A DNA stretch of 64,000 nt from assembly GCF_000165125.1 (NCBI RefSeq), contig NZ_AEIU01000108.1:16586-80585 (forward strand), in the 5' to 3' direction. The position numbers and the translations under genes are program-made. Position 1 is the first letter of the stretch. The number at the start of each line of letters is the position of its first letter. The notes under the pieces were generated by a model that searched no databases, was not told the origin of the DNA, and saw only the letters and a list, made by a program, of their open reading frames with translations. This DNA comes from Vibrio caribbeanicus ATCC BAA-2122. GTDB taxonomy: Bacteria > Pseudomonadota > Gammaproteobacteria > Enterobacterales > Vibrionaceae. Positions 8,252 to 17,873 of this stretch are shown in pieces.

Positions 8252-9289
8252 TTAAGATTTGAGCAAAGCAACCACGCTGTGACGCCTCACACTAGCCTGG
8301 GCATTTAAGGCTTGAAATGCAGTCGAGAAAGACGGCGTTTTAGGATTGACTTTAGCGAGGCGTGTTGCCAGTTCTTCGCTAGAAAGTGATGTTTGAGGAA
8401 GATAGGTTTGACTAATGGATTGCTGAAGCTTAACTGATGTCTCGTGAGTATGTTCTATCCCTTCTTGAGCAGCACGGATAAACTGATTTACTTTCACCAA
8501 GCTGCGTCTTATCGACTCTCTTGAATGCGTTTCTATCTGCCAATCAAGGACACCTTCAGGCTCAGGTTTTAATTTCACACTGTTTGCTTGGCCGGCAGGA
8601 AAGCGATGACCTTGTCCTGAAACACGCACCTTTTGCTGCATTTGTTGATAAATCGACTCAGAGACTTGAAATAACACAGTGCCGTCTTTTGCTAATGAAG
8701 CCCGAAGTCCCATTGGTATCAGGCTGCGGTCGAGGGCATCGACGACATCTCGCCCACTCGATAGACCATCAAAATTGACCATGACGGAATGGCCATGAGG
8801 AAAATCAAGCTTTATTTCCTCAGCCTTTTCGCTAAGACGCTGAACATTCAGTCCTGGGATAGAAAAGCGCCGTGTTTGTGCGCCACTGAGATTCAATTGC
8901 AATTGATGATCAACGACTCGCACACCATCAAATTGCGCGGTATCAATGATACTTTTTATCTTCTTTTGGCTGGCAGATAGTTTGTTATCGAGACTGGGTT
9001 TATCTGCGACCCCGAGCTGCATCGCGCGAGCGAGCTGTTGCTTAATGTTCGATAATTCCGTGCCGACTTGCCGCAACGACTGCTCAGCTATCTGAGCCTG
9101 CGTCACCTGATTTTGTCCCTCAGCTAACCATAAGTTAGGCAATCGCACTTGATTGGTGGTGGTACCTTGAGATGGTTTCGAACCAAACCCTGTTTTATTC
9201 TCTGCGGCGTTTGATGGGATAATCGACGTCCGCTCTGAATTTGAAAAGTGGACACTTGGAGAGCGTACCTCTACTGTGCTCATTGCCAT
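8252..9289 (-). CDS. Flagellin/FlgL-related hook-associated-like protein (LafW-like)
   Basis: The 345-residue protein starts 18 bases after flgL with AGAGGG 7 bases upstream of its ATG. It lacks the canonical flagellin N terminus. Residues about 65-130 (SLRQVGTELSNIKQQLARAM, then IDTAQFDGVRVV) resemble the flagellin D1 helix and the following F-N/D-G-x-x-L/V turn. The C terminus has another helical segment (RRSLVKVNQFIRAAQEGIEH). A lateral hook-associated protein called LafW is known beside flgL in related systems, and this may be it. The start of the protein is polar and disordered-looking. Confidence 0.55.
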   Translation of the reverse strand: MAMSTVEVRSPSVHFSNSERTSIIPSNAAENKTGFGSKPSQGTTTNQVRLPNLWLAEGQNQVTQAQIAEQSLRQVGTELSNIKQQLARAMQLGVADKPSLDNKLSASQKKIKSIIDTAQFDGVRVVDHQLQLNLSGAQTRRFSIPGLNVQRLSEKAEEIKLDFPHGHSVMVNFDGLSSGRDVVDALDRSLIPMGLRASLAKDGTVLFQVSESIYQQMQQKVRVSGQGHRFPAGQANSVKLKPEPEGVLDWQIETHSRESIRRSLVKVNQFIRAAQEGIEHTHETSVKLQQSISQTYLPQTSLSSEELATRLAKVNPKTPSFSTAFQALNAQASVRRHSVVALLKS

Positions 9290-9307
9290 GGCTTAACCCT
9301 CTGCAGA

Positions 9308-10204
9308 TTACAATCTATCGAATAAACTCAGGCTATCAATTTTGGTGTAACTGGCCTGTGTTGCTTGTAGTGCTGACATGTAACGGCTCAGCCTTACTGA
9401 GGCTTCCCCGTAATCGAGTGCCGACAAATCCCCATCAATTTTATCAACGAATAATTTGGTATCCACATGCGCCCCATTCAACAAATCAAGGTTATTATGT
9501 CGTCCACCAATTTCGGTTAATGCAGCAAGTACATTGTCTGACGTCGCTTCGATAGAGTCGAGCGTCGAGTCAACCGTCGCCCGAAATGCCGCGCTGGGAT
9601 TGCGAAACTCAGCAATGAGTGTATCCAGTTGATTAAGCAAATCATTGCCCCCCAAATCAAGCAACTCTTTGGCCGTCACGTTGGATTCCATTGATACCCC
9701 TTTTGCGACTGTCACAAGACGTTTATCGTTATTGCCTTCGAGGGTAAACGTGCCGCTCACATTACTAATTGAGACTGAGTCAGTTTTCGTTCCAGAAAAC
9801 AAGTAACGCCCTCCTTCATCTTGGGCATTAAGTGACGACACCACTGAATCACGTAAACTCTCTATTTCGATAATAATTGCAGCTCGGTCTCCATCAGTAA
9901 GTGTGCCGTTTGCGCCCCAAAGCACCTTATCATTAAGGTTTTGCAGAGAATCGTTGACTGAGTCTAAGTGCACTTCTTGATTGGAGAGTGCGGTTTTTAC
10001 ATTGGCAATATTCGATTTGTATTGAGCTAATGCCGCGCTTTCTCTACCAAGATTAAGCAATTGAATCGATGCCATAGGGTCATCCGACAGCTTGGTTAAA
10101 CGCTCACCGGTCGACATTTGCTGCATCGCCTTCGCCAACCCGGCATTATTAACTTGCAGACTTCTCAGCATCATTTGACTAAACTGGCTATCACTGACTC
10201 GCAT
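9308..10204 (-). CDS. flgL: Lateral flagellar hook-filament junction protein FlgL
   Basis: FlgL joins the hook to the filament. The 298-residue protein opens with MRVSDSQFSQMMLRSLQ and KAMQQMSTGERLTKLSDDPMA, the FlgL version of the flagellin D0 motif. DEGGRYLFSGTKTDSVSI is the usual F-S-G-T-K/Q-T segment. The C-terminal helix NNLDLLNGAHVDT and DYGEASVRLSRYMSALQATQASY closes the molecule. It follows flgK by 15 bases in the flgB-flgL operon. Confidence 0.93.
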   Translation of the reverse strand: MRVSDSQFSQMMLRSLQVNNAGLAKAMQQMSTGERLTKLSDDPMASIQLLNLGRESAALAQYKSNIANVKTALSNQEVHLDSVNDSLQNLNDKVLWGANGTLTDGDRAAIIIEIESLRDSVVSSLNAQDEGGRYLFSGTKTDSVSISNVSGTFTLEGNNDKRLVTVAKGVSMESNVTAKELLDLGGNDLLNQLDTLIAEFRNPSAAFRATVDSTLDSIEATSDNVLAALTEIGGRHNNLDLLNGAHVDTKLFVDKIDGDLSALDYGEASVRLSRYMSALQATQASYTKIDSLSLFDRL

Positions 10205-10219
10205 GGTATTTCCTTATGG

Positions 10220-11593
10220 TTAGAATAATCGCAGTACACTTTCAAACAGCTCATTGGCGGTACTGATCACTTTCATGTTGGCATTATGCGCATTGGCGAA
10301 CGTCATGAGGTTTGCGGCTTCCTCATCACTATTAACCGAACTAACATTATCTCTGGCCGCAATCGCTTGCTCATTCAGTAATGATTTAGCTTTATAATCC
10401 GAACTGGCCTGACGCGCTTTGATGGCCGTTTTCCCGACCATAGAAACGAAAGCATCATTGAGACTGGTATTGCCAAAACCTGAAACCGCCATCGCCTTGT
10501 TGCTCAATGCCACTAAGTCTTTCAAAACATCCGAGTTACCATGATTACCATCACTGGAAAATGCCAATTGATCGGGAGTAATAGAAGTAATATTTAGGCT
10601 TGCCGCAGGGTTAGCCGGATCATATTCAAATAGCGCAGCACCCGGGTTACCTTGAAGATCCAGCCCCGTTGCCAACACGGTATTGACCTCATCGGCTAAG
10701 TTTGAGGCCATATCATCCAGCGCATCACGATAAGGCTTGAGGATATCGGTTTGGTAGTCATTCAATGCCCCCATTTTACCGCCCATTGCCCCCGGAACTG
10801 GATATACTTGCACACCAAACTCGATTTGCATCTTAGCAAGATATGGGTCGCCGGCATCAGGAAGTGCTTGGATCTGTCCTGCATCACCGCCAATAACTAG
10901 AGGCTGGCCTGAACTGAGTGACAATTGCAAACTGCCATCGGCCTGTTTTGTTGTTTTGACTTCGATCAACTTGGAAAGCTCGCCAATGAGGCTGTCGCGC
11001 TCATCGAGTAATTGAGCGGGATTGCCACCTGTTCCGCGCATCTCAACCACTTGGTTGTTAATATCGGCAATATTAACCATCAAGCTATTGGCATGATTGA
11101 CCGTCGCTGTCCGTTGATCGCTCATTTCTTTGTGCTGATTATACAAAGACTCGGTCAAGGTATTAAATCGGCGCGACAGAGCCTCCGCTTCATTGATAAT
11201 TTGTTGACGAAGGGGAGTGGAGTCCGGAGTGACGCTAGCGTCATTGAGTGCATTAAAAAACTTATCGAGTCCAGTAGAAATACTGAAGCCATCAGCCTTA
11301 AGAGTGTTTTCGAGTTGGCTAAAGTTAGTCGTGTAGCGTTCAGCATAAGAAGCAATACTATTGGTTTGCCACGTCTGCTTAACTAAGAACTCATCCGAAA
11401 TACGACGAATACTAGGAACTTCAACACCAGCACCTGCACTCAATTTATCATGTTTTGGCCCACCCACTGAAGCCATCAGTGCTTGCTGACGACTGTATCC
11501 TGGGGTGTTGATATTGGCTACGTTTTGCGCCGTCACATCGAGGGCTACTCGACTGGCATTTAAACCCGTTAGCCCGATATTAACTAAATTCAT
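10220..11593 (-). CDS. flgK: Lateral flagellar hook-associated protein FlgK
   Basis: FlgK forms the first junction ring on the hook. The 457-residue protein begins MNLVNIGLTGLNASRVALDVTAQNVANINTPGYSRQ in segments characteristic of rod/hook proteins, and ends in EEAANLMTFANAHNANMKVIST, the C-terminal D0 helix. The central part includes LLDERDSLIGELSKLI, the FlgK-type N-Q-L-L-D-x-R-D block. It lies one base after flgJ, consistent with a single transcript. Confidence 0.94.
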   Translation of the reverse strand: MNLVNIGLTGLNASRVALDVTAQNVANINTPGYSRQQALMASVGGPKHDKLSAGAGVEVPSIRRISDEFLVKQTWQTNSIASYAERYTTNFSQLENTLKADGFSISTGLDKFFNALNDASVTPDSTPLRQQIINEAEALSRRFNTLTESLYNQHKEMSDQRTATVNHANSLMVNIADINNQVVEMRGTGGNPAQLLDERDSLIGELSKLIEVKTTKQADGSLQLSLSSGQPLVIGGDAGQIQALPDAGDPYLAKMQIEFGVQVYPVPGAMGGKMGALNDYQTDILKPYRDALDDMASNLADEVNTVLATGLDLQGNPGAALFEYDPANPAASLNITSITPDQLAFSSDGNHGNSDVLKDLVALSNKAMAVSGFGNTSLNDAFVSMVGKTAIKARQASSDYKAKSLLNEQAIAARDNVSSVNSDEEAANLMTFANAHNANMKVISTANELFESVLRLF

Positions 11594-12118
11594 TTAGAAC
11601 TCCATTTTCCGCACTAGTGGCTGAGCAAAGGCCGTTGTGACACTAGATTCTGATAGGATTTGTTTAACTGAGGCGACCGTTTCTTGCACTGAATGAAATG
11701 CCGCTGACACATCATCGACAATCTCAGCGAGATCATGATGCTCATCATTGGCTGAGGTTTGATTTGCACGTGGTTCAAAATGCGCTTCTGTGATGCTTGG
11801 ACTAAGCTGTTTTACCAGCATGTCAGCAATACCAAGGTGCCCTTTACGCGCCATTTCAATCGATAATTGCCCATCATGCATATCTCTAAATACACCGAAG
11901 CTTTGACTAGAAAATGGGCTGTCTTTTTCGGCAAGAACATCATTGCTCGCGCGCATTTGCTTGAGTACCAATTGAAGGAACATGGCTTCAAATTGCCCAG
12001 CAACCTTGGCCAAGGCCTCATCATTGTGCTGACTGTGCCTGATCGAGGTTAATGCACTGTTATCGTGATACAGCATTGAGTTCATCTTGGCTTTATCGGC
12101 CACATCATTAAATTTCAT
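11594..12118 (-). CDS. flgJ: Lateral rod assembly protein FlgJ, short form without muramidase domain
   Basis: The N-terminal rod-binding domain is clear: VAGQFEAMFLQLVLKQMRASND, then SFGVFRDMHDGQLSIEMARKGHLGIADMLVKQL in pieces typical of FlgJ. Canonical enterobacterial FlgJ is about 310 residues and ends in a peptidoglycan hydrolase domain; here the protein stops at 174 residues with a polar tail and no hydrolase motif. It should help rod assembly but cannot open the wall itself. Its ATG overlaps the flgI stop (TAATG). The lytic transglycosylase at 20015 may substitute. Confidence 0.88.
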   Translation of the reverse strand: MKFNDVADKAKMNSMLYHDNSALTSIRHSQHNDEALAKVAGQFEAMFLQLVLKQMRASNDVLAEKDSPFSSQSFGVFRDMHDGQLSIEMARKGHLGIADMLVKQLSPSITEAHFEPRANQTSANDEHHDLAEIVDDVSAAFHSVQETVASVKQILSESSVTTAFAQPLVRKMEF

Positions 12119-13242
12119 TAAATCACCACTAGTTCGGCATTTAATGCTCCCGCTTCATGCAGAGCCTGTAAAATTGACATTAAGTCTGTCGGGGTTGCAC
12201 CTAGACTATTCACCGCGTTGACTATGGTATTGAGCTCAGTGCCTGCTGGCCATACCACCATTTGAGCACGTTCCTCACTAACATCCAATTTGGACTGATC
12301 GGTCGTCTGGGTTTGACCATTTGAAAAGGCATTTGGTTGGCTAACTTTCTTCGCCTCAGCGATGGTAACGGTTAAATTTCCGTGACTGACCGCCGCTTCA
12401 CTGACTTGGACACTTTTACCGATCACCACAGTGCCCGTTCGTGAGTTAAACACGATACGCGCTGGCTTTCTGCCTTGGGTAACTTGGATCTCTTCGAGCA
12501 TGGACATCATCACAACTCGCTGTTGGCTGTCTTTGGGCGCTTGAATATCAATGCGAACATTATTTTTCGCCACCGCGACCTTAGGGCCAAAGACCGCATT
12601 GACTTCTCGGACAATGTTCTTTGCTGTAGTAAAGCTCGGCTTGCGTAAATTCAAAATGATGTGTTCTTTATCAGCAAAGTCGCTAACAACTTCTCGCTCT
12701 AGCATCGCACCACCAGGAATTCTGCCCGATGTCGGAGTATTGATAACCACTTTTGAACCACTTTTCCCTTCTGCAGAGATACCGCCTACCACAACATTTC
12801 CCTGAGCAACGGCGTACACTTCACCATCGATCCCTCGTAGTGGAGTGAGCAATAAGGTCCCGCCACGCAAGCTTTTTGCGTCACCAATCGAAGACACAAC
12901 AACATTCAGTTTTTGTCCAGGCCCTGCCATTGGATCAACCGAAGCCGTCACACTGACCGAGGCCACGTTACGCAATTTAGGGTTTGTGCTGTCATCAATT
13001 TGTACCCCAAATTGACGCAGCATATTAGTGATAGACTGGGCAGTAAATTTGACCTGATTACGATCGCCTTGGCCATCTAAGCCCACGACCAAACCATAGC
13101 CAACTAATTGGTTTTCTCGGACCCCCTGCACATCGACCAAATCCATAATCGGTGTGGTTGTTTTGGTGGCAAAGACGCTTGAACTTACAAGGCAAGCCAA
13201 GAGGAGCATGCCGTGAATAAAAAGGCGGCACTGTGCTATCAT
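12118..13242 (-). CDS. flgI: Lateral flagellar P-ring protein FlgI
   Basis: FlgI forms the periplasmic P ring. ATG 13242 is chosen: GGAGAG precedes it and the following residues form a signal peptide (MIAQCRLFIHGMLLLACLVS, cleavage near VFA). The 374-residue product is the usual length. Family blocks include IMDLVDVQGVRENQLVGYGL near the mature start and TVVIGKSVQVSEAAVSHGNL. The open frame extends 66 bases further upstream but lacks a better site. Confidence 0.94.
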   Translation of the reverse strand: MIAQCRLFIHGMLLLACLVSSSVFATKTTTPIMDLVDVQGVRENQLVGYGLVVGLDGQGDRNQVKFTAQSITNMLRQFGVQIDDSTNPKLRNVASVSVTASVDPMAGPGQKLNVVVSSIGDAKSLRGGTLLLTPLRGIDGEVYAVAQGNVVVGGISAEGKSGSKVVINTPTSGRIPGGAMLEREVVSDFADKEHIILNLRKPSFTTAKNIVREVNAVFGPKVAVAKNNVRIDIQAPKDSQQRVVMMSMLEEIQVTQGRKPARIVFNSRTGTVVIGKSVQVSEAAVSHGNLTVTIAEAKKVSQPNAFSNGQTQTTDQSKLDVSEERAQMVVWPAGTELNTIVNAVNSLGATPTDLMSILQALHEAGALNAELVVI

Positions 13243-13292
13243 AGAAATCTCTCCAGCTAAATATTTCCCTACACCTTGATGCAAGGGCCAAA

Positions 13293-13964
13293 TCAAAATG
13301 GCATCCATGGGCTATTAAAGAACTGACTCAACCAACCTGATGCGTTACTGTCTGCTACCGCACCACGCCCTGCATAAGTAATGCGGGCATCACCAATACG
13401 AGACGAAAACACCTGATTATTGCGACTGATATCATCAACGCGTACCATTCCTGTGAGTCGGATAAATTCATCACCCTGATTTAAACGCAACCATTTCTCG
13501 CCACTGATGCGCAGTACTCCATTGGGTAGGACTTCATGGACAGTCACCGTTATTGAGCCCTCAAGCTTGTTTTTCTGAGAGCTAGTCGCACTACCATCAA
13601 AACCCCGCTTTGCATCCACACTGGCCTCTAACTCATCAATGGTGTTGCCACCCAGACTCGGAATACCAAAGCCTACATTCGACGATTTACCGTATTTAGT
13701 GTTGGCTTTTTTGGTCGATTCGGTTTCCTCTGCTAGCATGACGGTCAACATGTCACCAACACGGTAAGCTCGTCTATCTTGGAACAACGCCATGCTGTAG
13801 TTGTGACGATACAGGCTGCCATGCTTCGCTTTAGGTAGAGAATAATCCAAGGGTGGCGGCGCGTATTTATCCTCATCGGGGGACGGCGGGACAAATTCAG
13901 AACGCCCCGCACAACCTGTTATAATCAATGTCAGTAGTATCGATGCGACTCTCAAACACGTCAT
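13293..13964 (-). CDS. flgH: Lateral flagellar L-ring lipoprotein FlgH
   Basis: FlgH builds the outer-membrane L ring. Starting at ATG 13964 the 223-residue protein has a lipoprotein signal ending LIITGC, with lipidated cysteine, and family blocks FQDRRAYRVGDMLTVMLAEE and NGVLRISGEKWLRLNQGDEF, with the end DSNASGWLSQFFNSPWMPF. The longer frame from 14027 would overlap flgG and hide the lipobox, so it is rejected. GAAGGAAA lies before the chosen start. Confidence 0.94.
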   Translation of the reverse strand: MTCLRVASILLTLIITGCAGRSEFVPPSPDEDKYAPPPLDYSLPKAKHGSLYRHNYSMALFQDRRAYRVGDMLTVMLAEETESTKKANTKYGKSSNVGFGIPSLGGNTIDELEASVDAKRGFDGSATSSQKNKLEGSITVTVHEVLPNGVLRISGEKWLRLNQGDEFIRLTGMVRVDDISRNNQVFSSRIGDARITYAGRGAVADSNASGWLSQFFNSPWMPF

Positions 13965-13992
13965 TTGTCTTTCCTTCTCTACCAAACATCCA

Positions 13993-14778
13993 TTACACAG
14001 ATTGAGCAACAAACTTAAGCATGTCATCAGCGGCAGAAACCACCTTAGCGTTCATTTCATAAGCGCGCTGAGTGGTGATCATATCCACCATTTCTTCAAC
14101 AACTTGAACATTTGAGCCTTCTAGTGCCCTTTGCTTAATACTGCCAACGCCGTCTTCGCTAGCAATAAGCTCTTCAGCAAGCCCGCTCGCCTCAGTTTGA
14201 CGGAATAAGTTGCCACCGACGGCCTCAAGACCGGCTGGGTTGATAAATCTCGCCAAGGTAATTTGACCAACTTGTTGCGGTGTTGGGTCGATAGCACTGG
14301 TTGTCGTCACCGTGCCATCAACACCAACAGAGATTGACAAGGCGTCATCGGGGATTTGAATTTGAGGCTCAAGCGGCAGGCCTTGACTGTTGACCATTAA
14401 TCCTTCTGAATTGACCTGAAACTGGCCATTTCGGGTGTACATGATTTGTCCGTCTGAATTTTCAATCTGAAAAAAACCTTTGCCCATAACGGCTAAATCT
14501 AGGTCCTGATTGGTGTTTTGCGTGTTGCCTTGAGTGAAAACTTTTTGTGTCCCCACCACGCGTACACCGCTACCCAACTGAACTCCAGATGGTAATTCGT
14601 TGACCTCATCGACCTGAGCACCCGGCTGACGTTGAATGGTATAAAACAAATCTTCAAATACCACTCGGTCGCGTTTAAAGCCAACCGTATTGACGTTGGC
14701 TAAGTTATTTGAAATAGCGGTCATTTTGGTGTCTTGCGCCGCCATACCCGTTTTACTAACCCATAATGCTGAATGCAT
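13993..14778 (-). CDS. flgG: Lateral flagellar distal rod protein FlgG
   Basis: Distal rod subunit of 261 residues, the normal length. The N terminus MHSALWVSKTGMAAQDTKM and NLANVNTVGFKRDRVVFEDL carry the rod-protein motif ANVNTxGFK. The C terminus NVQVVEEMVDMITTQRAYEM is the standard FlgG ending helix. It lies between flgF and flgH as in all canonical flgB-flgJ operons. Confidence 0.95.
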   Translation of the reverse strand: MHSALWVSKTGMAAQDTKMTAISNNLANVNTVGFKRDRVVFEDLFYTIQRQPGAQVDEVNELPSGVQLGSGVRVVGTQKVFTQGNTQNTNQDLDLAVMGKGFFQIENSDGQIMYTRNGQFQVNSEGLMVNSQGLPLEPQIQIPDDALSISVGVDGTVTTTSAIDPTPQQVGQITLARFINPAGLEAVGGNLFRQTEASGLAEELIASEDGVGSIKQRALEGSNVQVVEEMVDMITTQRAYEMNAKVVSAADDMLKFVAQSV

Positions 14779-14800
14779 GGTGATCTCCTTATGCGTCTAT

Positions 14801-15532
14801 CTAGCTTGATGACATGAGTTTATTGCCTGACTTGGCTAAGGTTTCTGCGGTCTTCATCATACGAAACTGCATTTCAAAGTTACGCGATAATGACATCACA
14901 TTGACCAGCTCATCGATGGCGGACACGTTACTGCCCTCGATGTGCTCGGGAGCAACTTGAACCAAAGGATCCGCATCGAACGGGTTACCCGTCACGCTGT
15001 GAAGTAAGCCATCACTTTGCTTTTCGAGCTGATTAGGTTCAGGCTTGACTAGCTTGAGCCCACCAGCATTAACCTCAGCACCACCACCGGGAGGCGTCAG
15101 AGAAATCACTCCGCGTTCACTTATCTGAATTTTTTGGTAATCTGGCAGCACTAAAGGCCCTCCATCTCCAATCACTGCAAAACCATTCACTGTGACTGCA
15201 CCAAACTCATCGACTTTAAGGTTGCCTGCCCGAGTATAGGCTTCTTCCCCATTGGGCGTTTGAACGGCAAAATAGCCCTCGCCCATGATGGCCGCATCAA
15301 GAGCGCGGCCGGTTTTGACCATATCCCCTGCATCGAAGCGGGTTGATGCGGAGTTGGTCACCACCATAGTACGGCCATCAAAACCTGCCCCTTTGAGAGG
15401 CACGCTCGACACCCGCTCCATATCAGCACGAAAGCCTGCGGTATCCGCATTGGATAAGTTGTTCGCACGCACATGTTGCGCTTTGAGCACGCGGCTGGCT
15501 CCTGATGCCGCGGTAAAGAGTAAGCTGTCCAT
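14801..15532 (-). CDS. flgF: Lateral flagellar proximal rod protein FlgF
   Basis: Proximal rod protein of 243 residues. It begins MDSLLFTAASGASRVLKAQ and has RANNLSNADTAGFRADMERV, the rod motif with the FlgF-type spacing. It ends NVSAIDELVNVMSLSRNFEM and RMMKTAETLAKSGNKLMSSS. It starts 12 bases after the flgE stop, and flgG follows after 22 bases. Confidence 0.94.
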   Translation of the reverse strand: MDSLLFTAASGASRVLKAQHVRANNLSNADTAGFRADMERVSSVPLKGAGFDGRTMVVTNSASTRFDAGDMVKTGRALDAAIMGEGYFAVQTPNGEEAYTRAGNLKVDEFGAVTVNGFAVIGDGGPLVLPDYQKIQISERGVISLTPPGGGAEVNAGGLKLVKPEPNQLEKQSDGLLHSVTGNPFDADPLVQVAPEHIEGSNVSAIDELVNVMSLSRNFEMQFRMMKTAETLAKSGNKLMSSS

Positions 15533-15544
15533 AGTTAAAGCCCG

Positions 15545-16741
15545 TTACACTGCGTTAAACAAAGCTTGGGTCAGCTTGTCGTTAGTAGAAATCGTCTTGG
15601 CGTTAGCTTGATAATTTCGCTGCGCAGTCATGAGATTCACCAGTTCACTGGTCAAATCCACATTCGAGCCCTCCAAGGCACCTGGCGATAAATCGCCCAA
15701 TGTTCCTGTTCCCGGAACGCCAACAATCGGAGCCCCTGAACTAAAGCTTTGTGTCCATGCTGTACCATTCACTTTGACCAATCCCTGAGGGTTTGCAAAA
15801 TCAGCCAGTACCACTTGACCTTGCAACTGAGACTGACCATTAGTGTAGGTGGCATAGACACGACCACTATCTTCCACTCGTGCTCCAACAAGCTCACCTG
15901 AGGTATAACCATTATGGCTGTTGGTACTCACCCCAAATGCAGCGCCAAACTGAGTGCTGCCTGATAAATCAACCTGAATATTCATTGGCTGGGCACCAGC
16001 GGCAGGAAAAGCGACAGAATAAGGCGCAGTAGGCGTTTGTAAGCTGCCATCTGAATTGAAGTTCATTGCAATCGTGGCACTGGGTGTTGCGGCTCCATCA
16101 ACTTGAACATTGACTTGCCAAGTATTCGGGCCTGTTTTGGTAAAGTATTGATTCACATTGTGCTCATTACCGAGCGAGTCATACACCTTAGTGCTGTATG
16201 AAGAATTAAACGAGTTAGTATTGTTTGGGTCAAAAGGATTAACGGTTTGATCCACTTGCTCGGCACTTGCATCGAAGTTGGCGACAAAATCCATGCTGGT
16301 GGTGGCTTTCGCAGCTAAAGAAGAGGTTGAGAGTTTAATATCGCCACTCGCCCCTGTAAGCAAATTATTATTACCATCCACACTATAGCCTTGCAGCTTG
16401 GCACCCGTATTACTGACAAGAAAGTTATCCTTATCTCTATTAAAAACGCCAGCGCGGGTGTATTGGGTTTGACCAGTAGAGTCTTTGGTTACGAAAAAAC
16501 CTGTGCCGTTGATCGCCAAGTCCATCGGGCGACCCGTTCCACTGATTGAGCCATTTTTATCAAAGTTTTGCGAGATTGACGCCACTTCGACCCCGCCCGG
16601 TTGCATGCCGTTATAAACTGCGGAGAACTCAGTACGAGCCCCTTTAAAACCTGTAGTTGATGCATTGGCAATATTGTGGCTGATGGTATTTAAATCGGTA
16701 TTTGTAGCGTCTAAGCCGCTTAGGGCAATATTAAAACTCAT
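15545..16741 (-). CDS. flgE: Lateral flagellar hook protein FlgE
   Basis: Hook subunit of 398 residues. MSFNIALSGLDATNTDLNTI and NIANASTTGFKGARTEF form the D0 motif; a large central region (YDSLGNEHNVNQYFTKTG) is the D1/D2 hook domain; EGSNVDLTSELVNLMTAQRN is the C-terminal D0 helix. It is the ruler target of FliK. It lies between flgD (scaffold) and flgF. Confidence 0.95.
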   Translation of the reverse strand: MSFNIALSGLDATNTDLNTISHNIANASTTGFKGARTEFSAVYNGMQPGGVEVASISQNFDKNGSISGTGRPMDLAINGTGFFVTKDSTGQTQYTRAGVFNRDKDNFLVSNTGAKLQGYSVDGNNNLLTGASGDIKLSTSSLAAKATTSMDFVANFDASAEQVDQTVNPFDPNNTNSFNSSYSTKVYDSLGNEHNVNQYFTKTGPNTWQVNVQVDGAATPSATIAMNFNSDGSLQTPTAPYSVAFPAAGAQPMNIQVDLSGSTQFGAAFGVSTNSHNGYTSGELVGARVEDSGRVYATYTNGQSQLQGQVVLADFANPQGLVKVNGTAWTQSFSSGAPIVGVPGTGTLGDLSPGALEGSNVDLTSELVNLMTAQRNYQANAKTISTNDKLTQALFNAV

Positions 16742-16765
16742 GATAAACCTCTTTGAATAATAGGA

Positions 16766-17437
16766 TTAAGAACCAAACTGACTGATTTCAACAAAAGGCA
16801 CGTTACCCAGTCCGGCAACGCTCACTTGTGCGACACCGCCTGCACTCGGAATACGCACATTTTCTACTTGACCTGCTAGTAAGAGATTCGGCTTGCCTTG
16901 CCCCTCTTGCACTTTGACAGATAGGCTGTACTCACCCGCACTCAAGCCGAGCTTGTCCGGATCAATCTCAAAGTCCACCTCCCCTTTCGGGTGAGCGCCA
17001 AGCGGCACTTGCGTCGTTTTACCAAAGCGGTCTTTGATCTCTAAGGTGACTTGACTGGAAGAATGTGCCAGCTCAACTTTGCCCATTTGTACTTCAGTTC
17101 CGAGTTCAAACTCATCGCTCGGCACATACACGGTTTTTCCAACTAAGTTCGCGGTAGAAAGCACTTGTAAGTTATCCAGCAAAACCATGCTATTTTGCGT
17201 CATGGTGGTCATATTCTCTGTACTTTGTACTTGAGAGAACTGCGCCAACTGACTGACATATTCGGTGCCATCAAGTGGATTGAGCGGATCTTGATTTTGA
17301 ATTTGTGCCACCATCAGACTGATGAATTCATTTTGTAAGGAGCCTGCACTATTGGGGTTCGTATTCACGTTTAAACTGCTTGAAGCCGAACCCACGGGAC
17401 GATCGGCACTATACGCTTGAGAAGGTAAAACACTCAT
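16766..17437 (-). CDS. flgD: Lateral flagellar hook scaffold protein FlgD
   Basis: FlgD caps the growing hook. The 223-residue protein has the conserved N-terminal block LQNEFISLMVAQIQNQDPLN and then GTEYVSQLAQFSQVQSTENM, which is the FlgD signature. The second half is beta-rich (FlgD Ig-like and Tudor-like domains). Its ATG overlaps the flgC stop (ATGA). Confidence 0.94.
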   Translation of the reverse strand: MSVLPSQAYSADRPVGSASSSLNVNTNPNSAGSLQNEFISLMVAQIQNQDPLNPLDGTEYVSQLAQFSQVQSTENMTTMTQNSMVLLDNLQVLSTANLVGKTVYVPSDEFELGTEVQMGKVELAHSSSQVTLEIKDRFGKTTQVPLGAHPKGEVDFEIDPDKLGLSAGEYSLSVKVQEGQGKPNLLLAGQVENVRIPSAGGVAQVSVAGLGNVPFVEISQFGS

Positions 17438-17871
17438 GAGCGACCCTGCCCTAGTTTCAGCAGACCTTGCTGCATACTTTTAACATTACCCAAAACTGCG
17501 ACATTAGTTTCAAAGCTGCGTGTGGCCGACATCATATCCGCCATTTCAGCCACCACATCAATGTCTGGGTAGTACACATACCCCTCATCGTTTGCCAAGG
17601 GATTGCTGGGTTCAAAGCGCTTTTCTGCTTGCTTGCTACTTTGTACCACATCAACAATTCGTACTTCGGCATTCGGGTAAGCATTGTCACTTACACTCAA
17701 CTGAGTTTTGTTGTAAACCGTGGCGAAAACAGGTTTGAGTGCCTTATAGGCATCATCCGCATTAGCAGACACCGCATCGGCATTTGCAAGATTACTTGCG
17801 ACCGTGTTTAAACGAACGGATTGTGCGTTCATCGCTGAACCCGCAATGGAGTAAATATCGGTAAATGACAT
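17434..17871 (-). CDS. flgC: Lateral flagellar proximal rod protein FlgC
   Basis: Rod subunit of 145 residues, close to the usual 135-150. N-terminal MSFTDIYSIAGSAMNAQSVR and TVASNLANADAVSAN match the FlgC motif. The C terminus has the rod segment VYYPDIDVVAEMADMMSATR followed by SFETNVAVLGNVKSM. It sits two bases after flgB and overlaps flgD by four. Confidence 0.94.
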   Translation of the reverse strand: MSFTDIYSIAGSAMNAQSVRLNTVASNLANADAVSANADDAYKALKPVFATVYNKTQLSVSDNAYPNAEVRIVDVVQSSKQAEKRFEPSNPLANDEGYVYYPDIDVVAEMADMMSATRSFETNVAVLGNVKSMQQGLLKLGQGRS

Positions 17872-17873
17872 AA

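Noticed and set aside
13965-14027. Longer flgH start
   Set aside because: It overlaps flgG and places the lipobox far inside the protein; ATG 13964 gives a proper lipoprotein signal.
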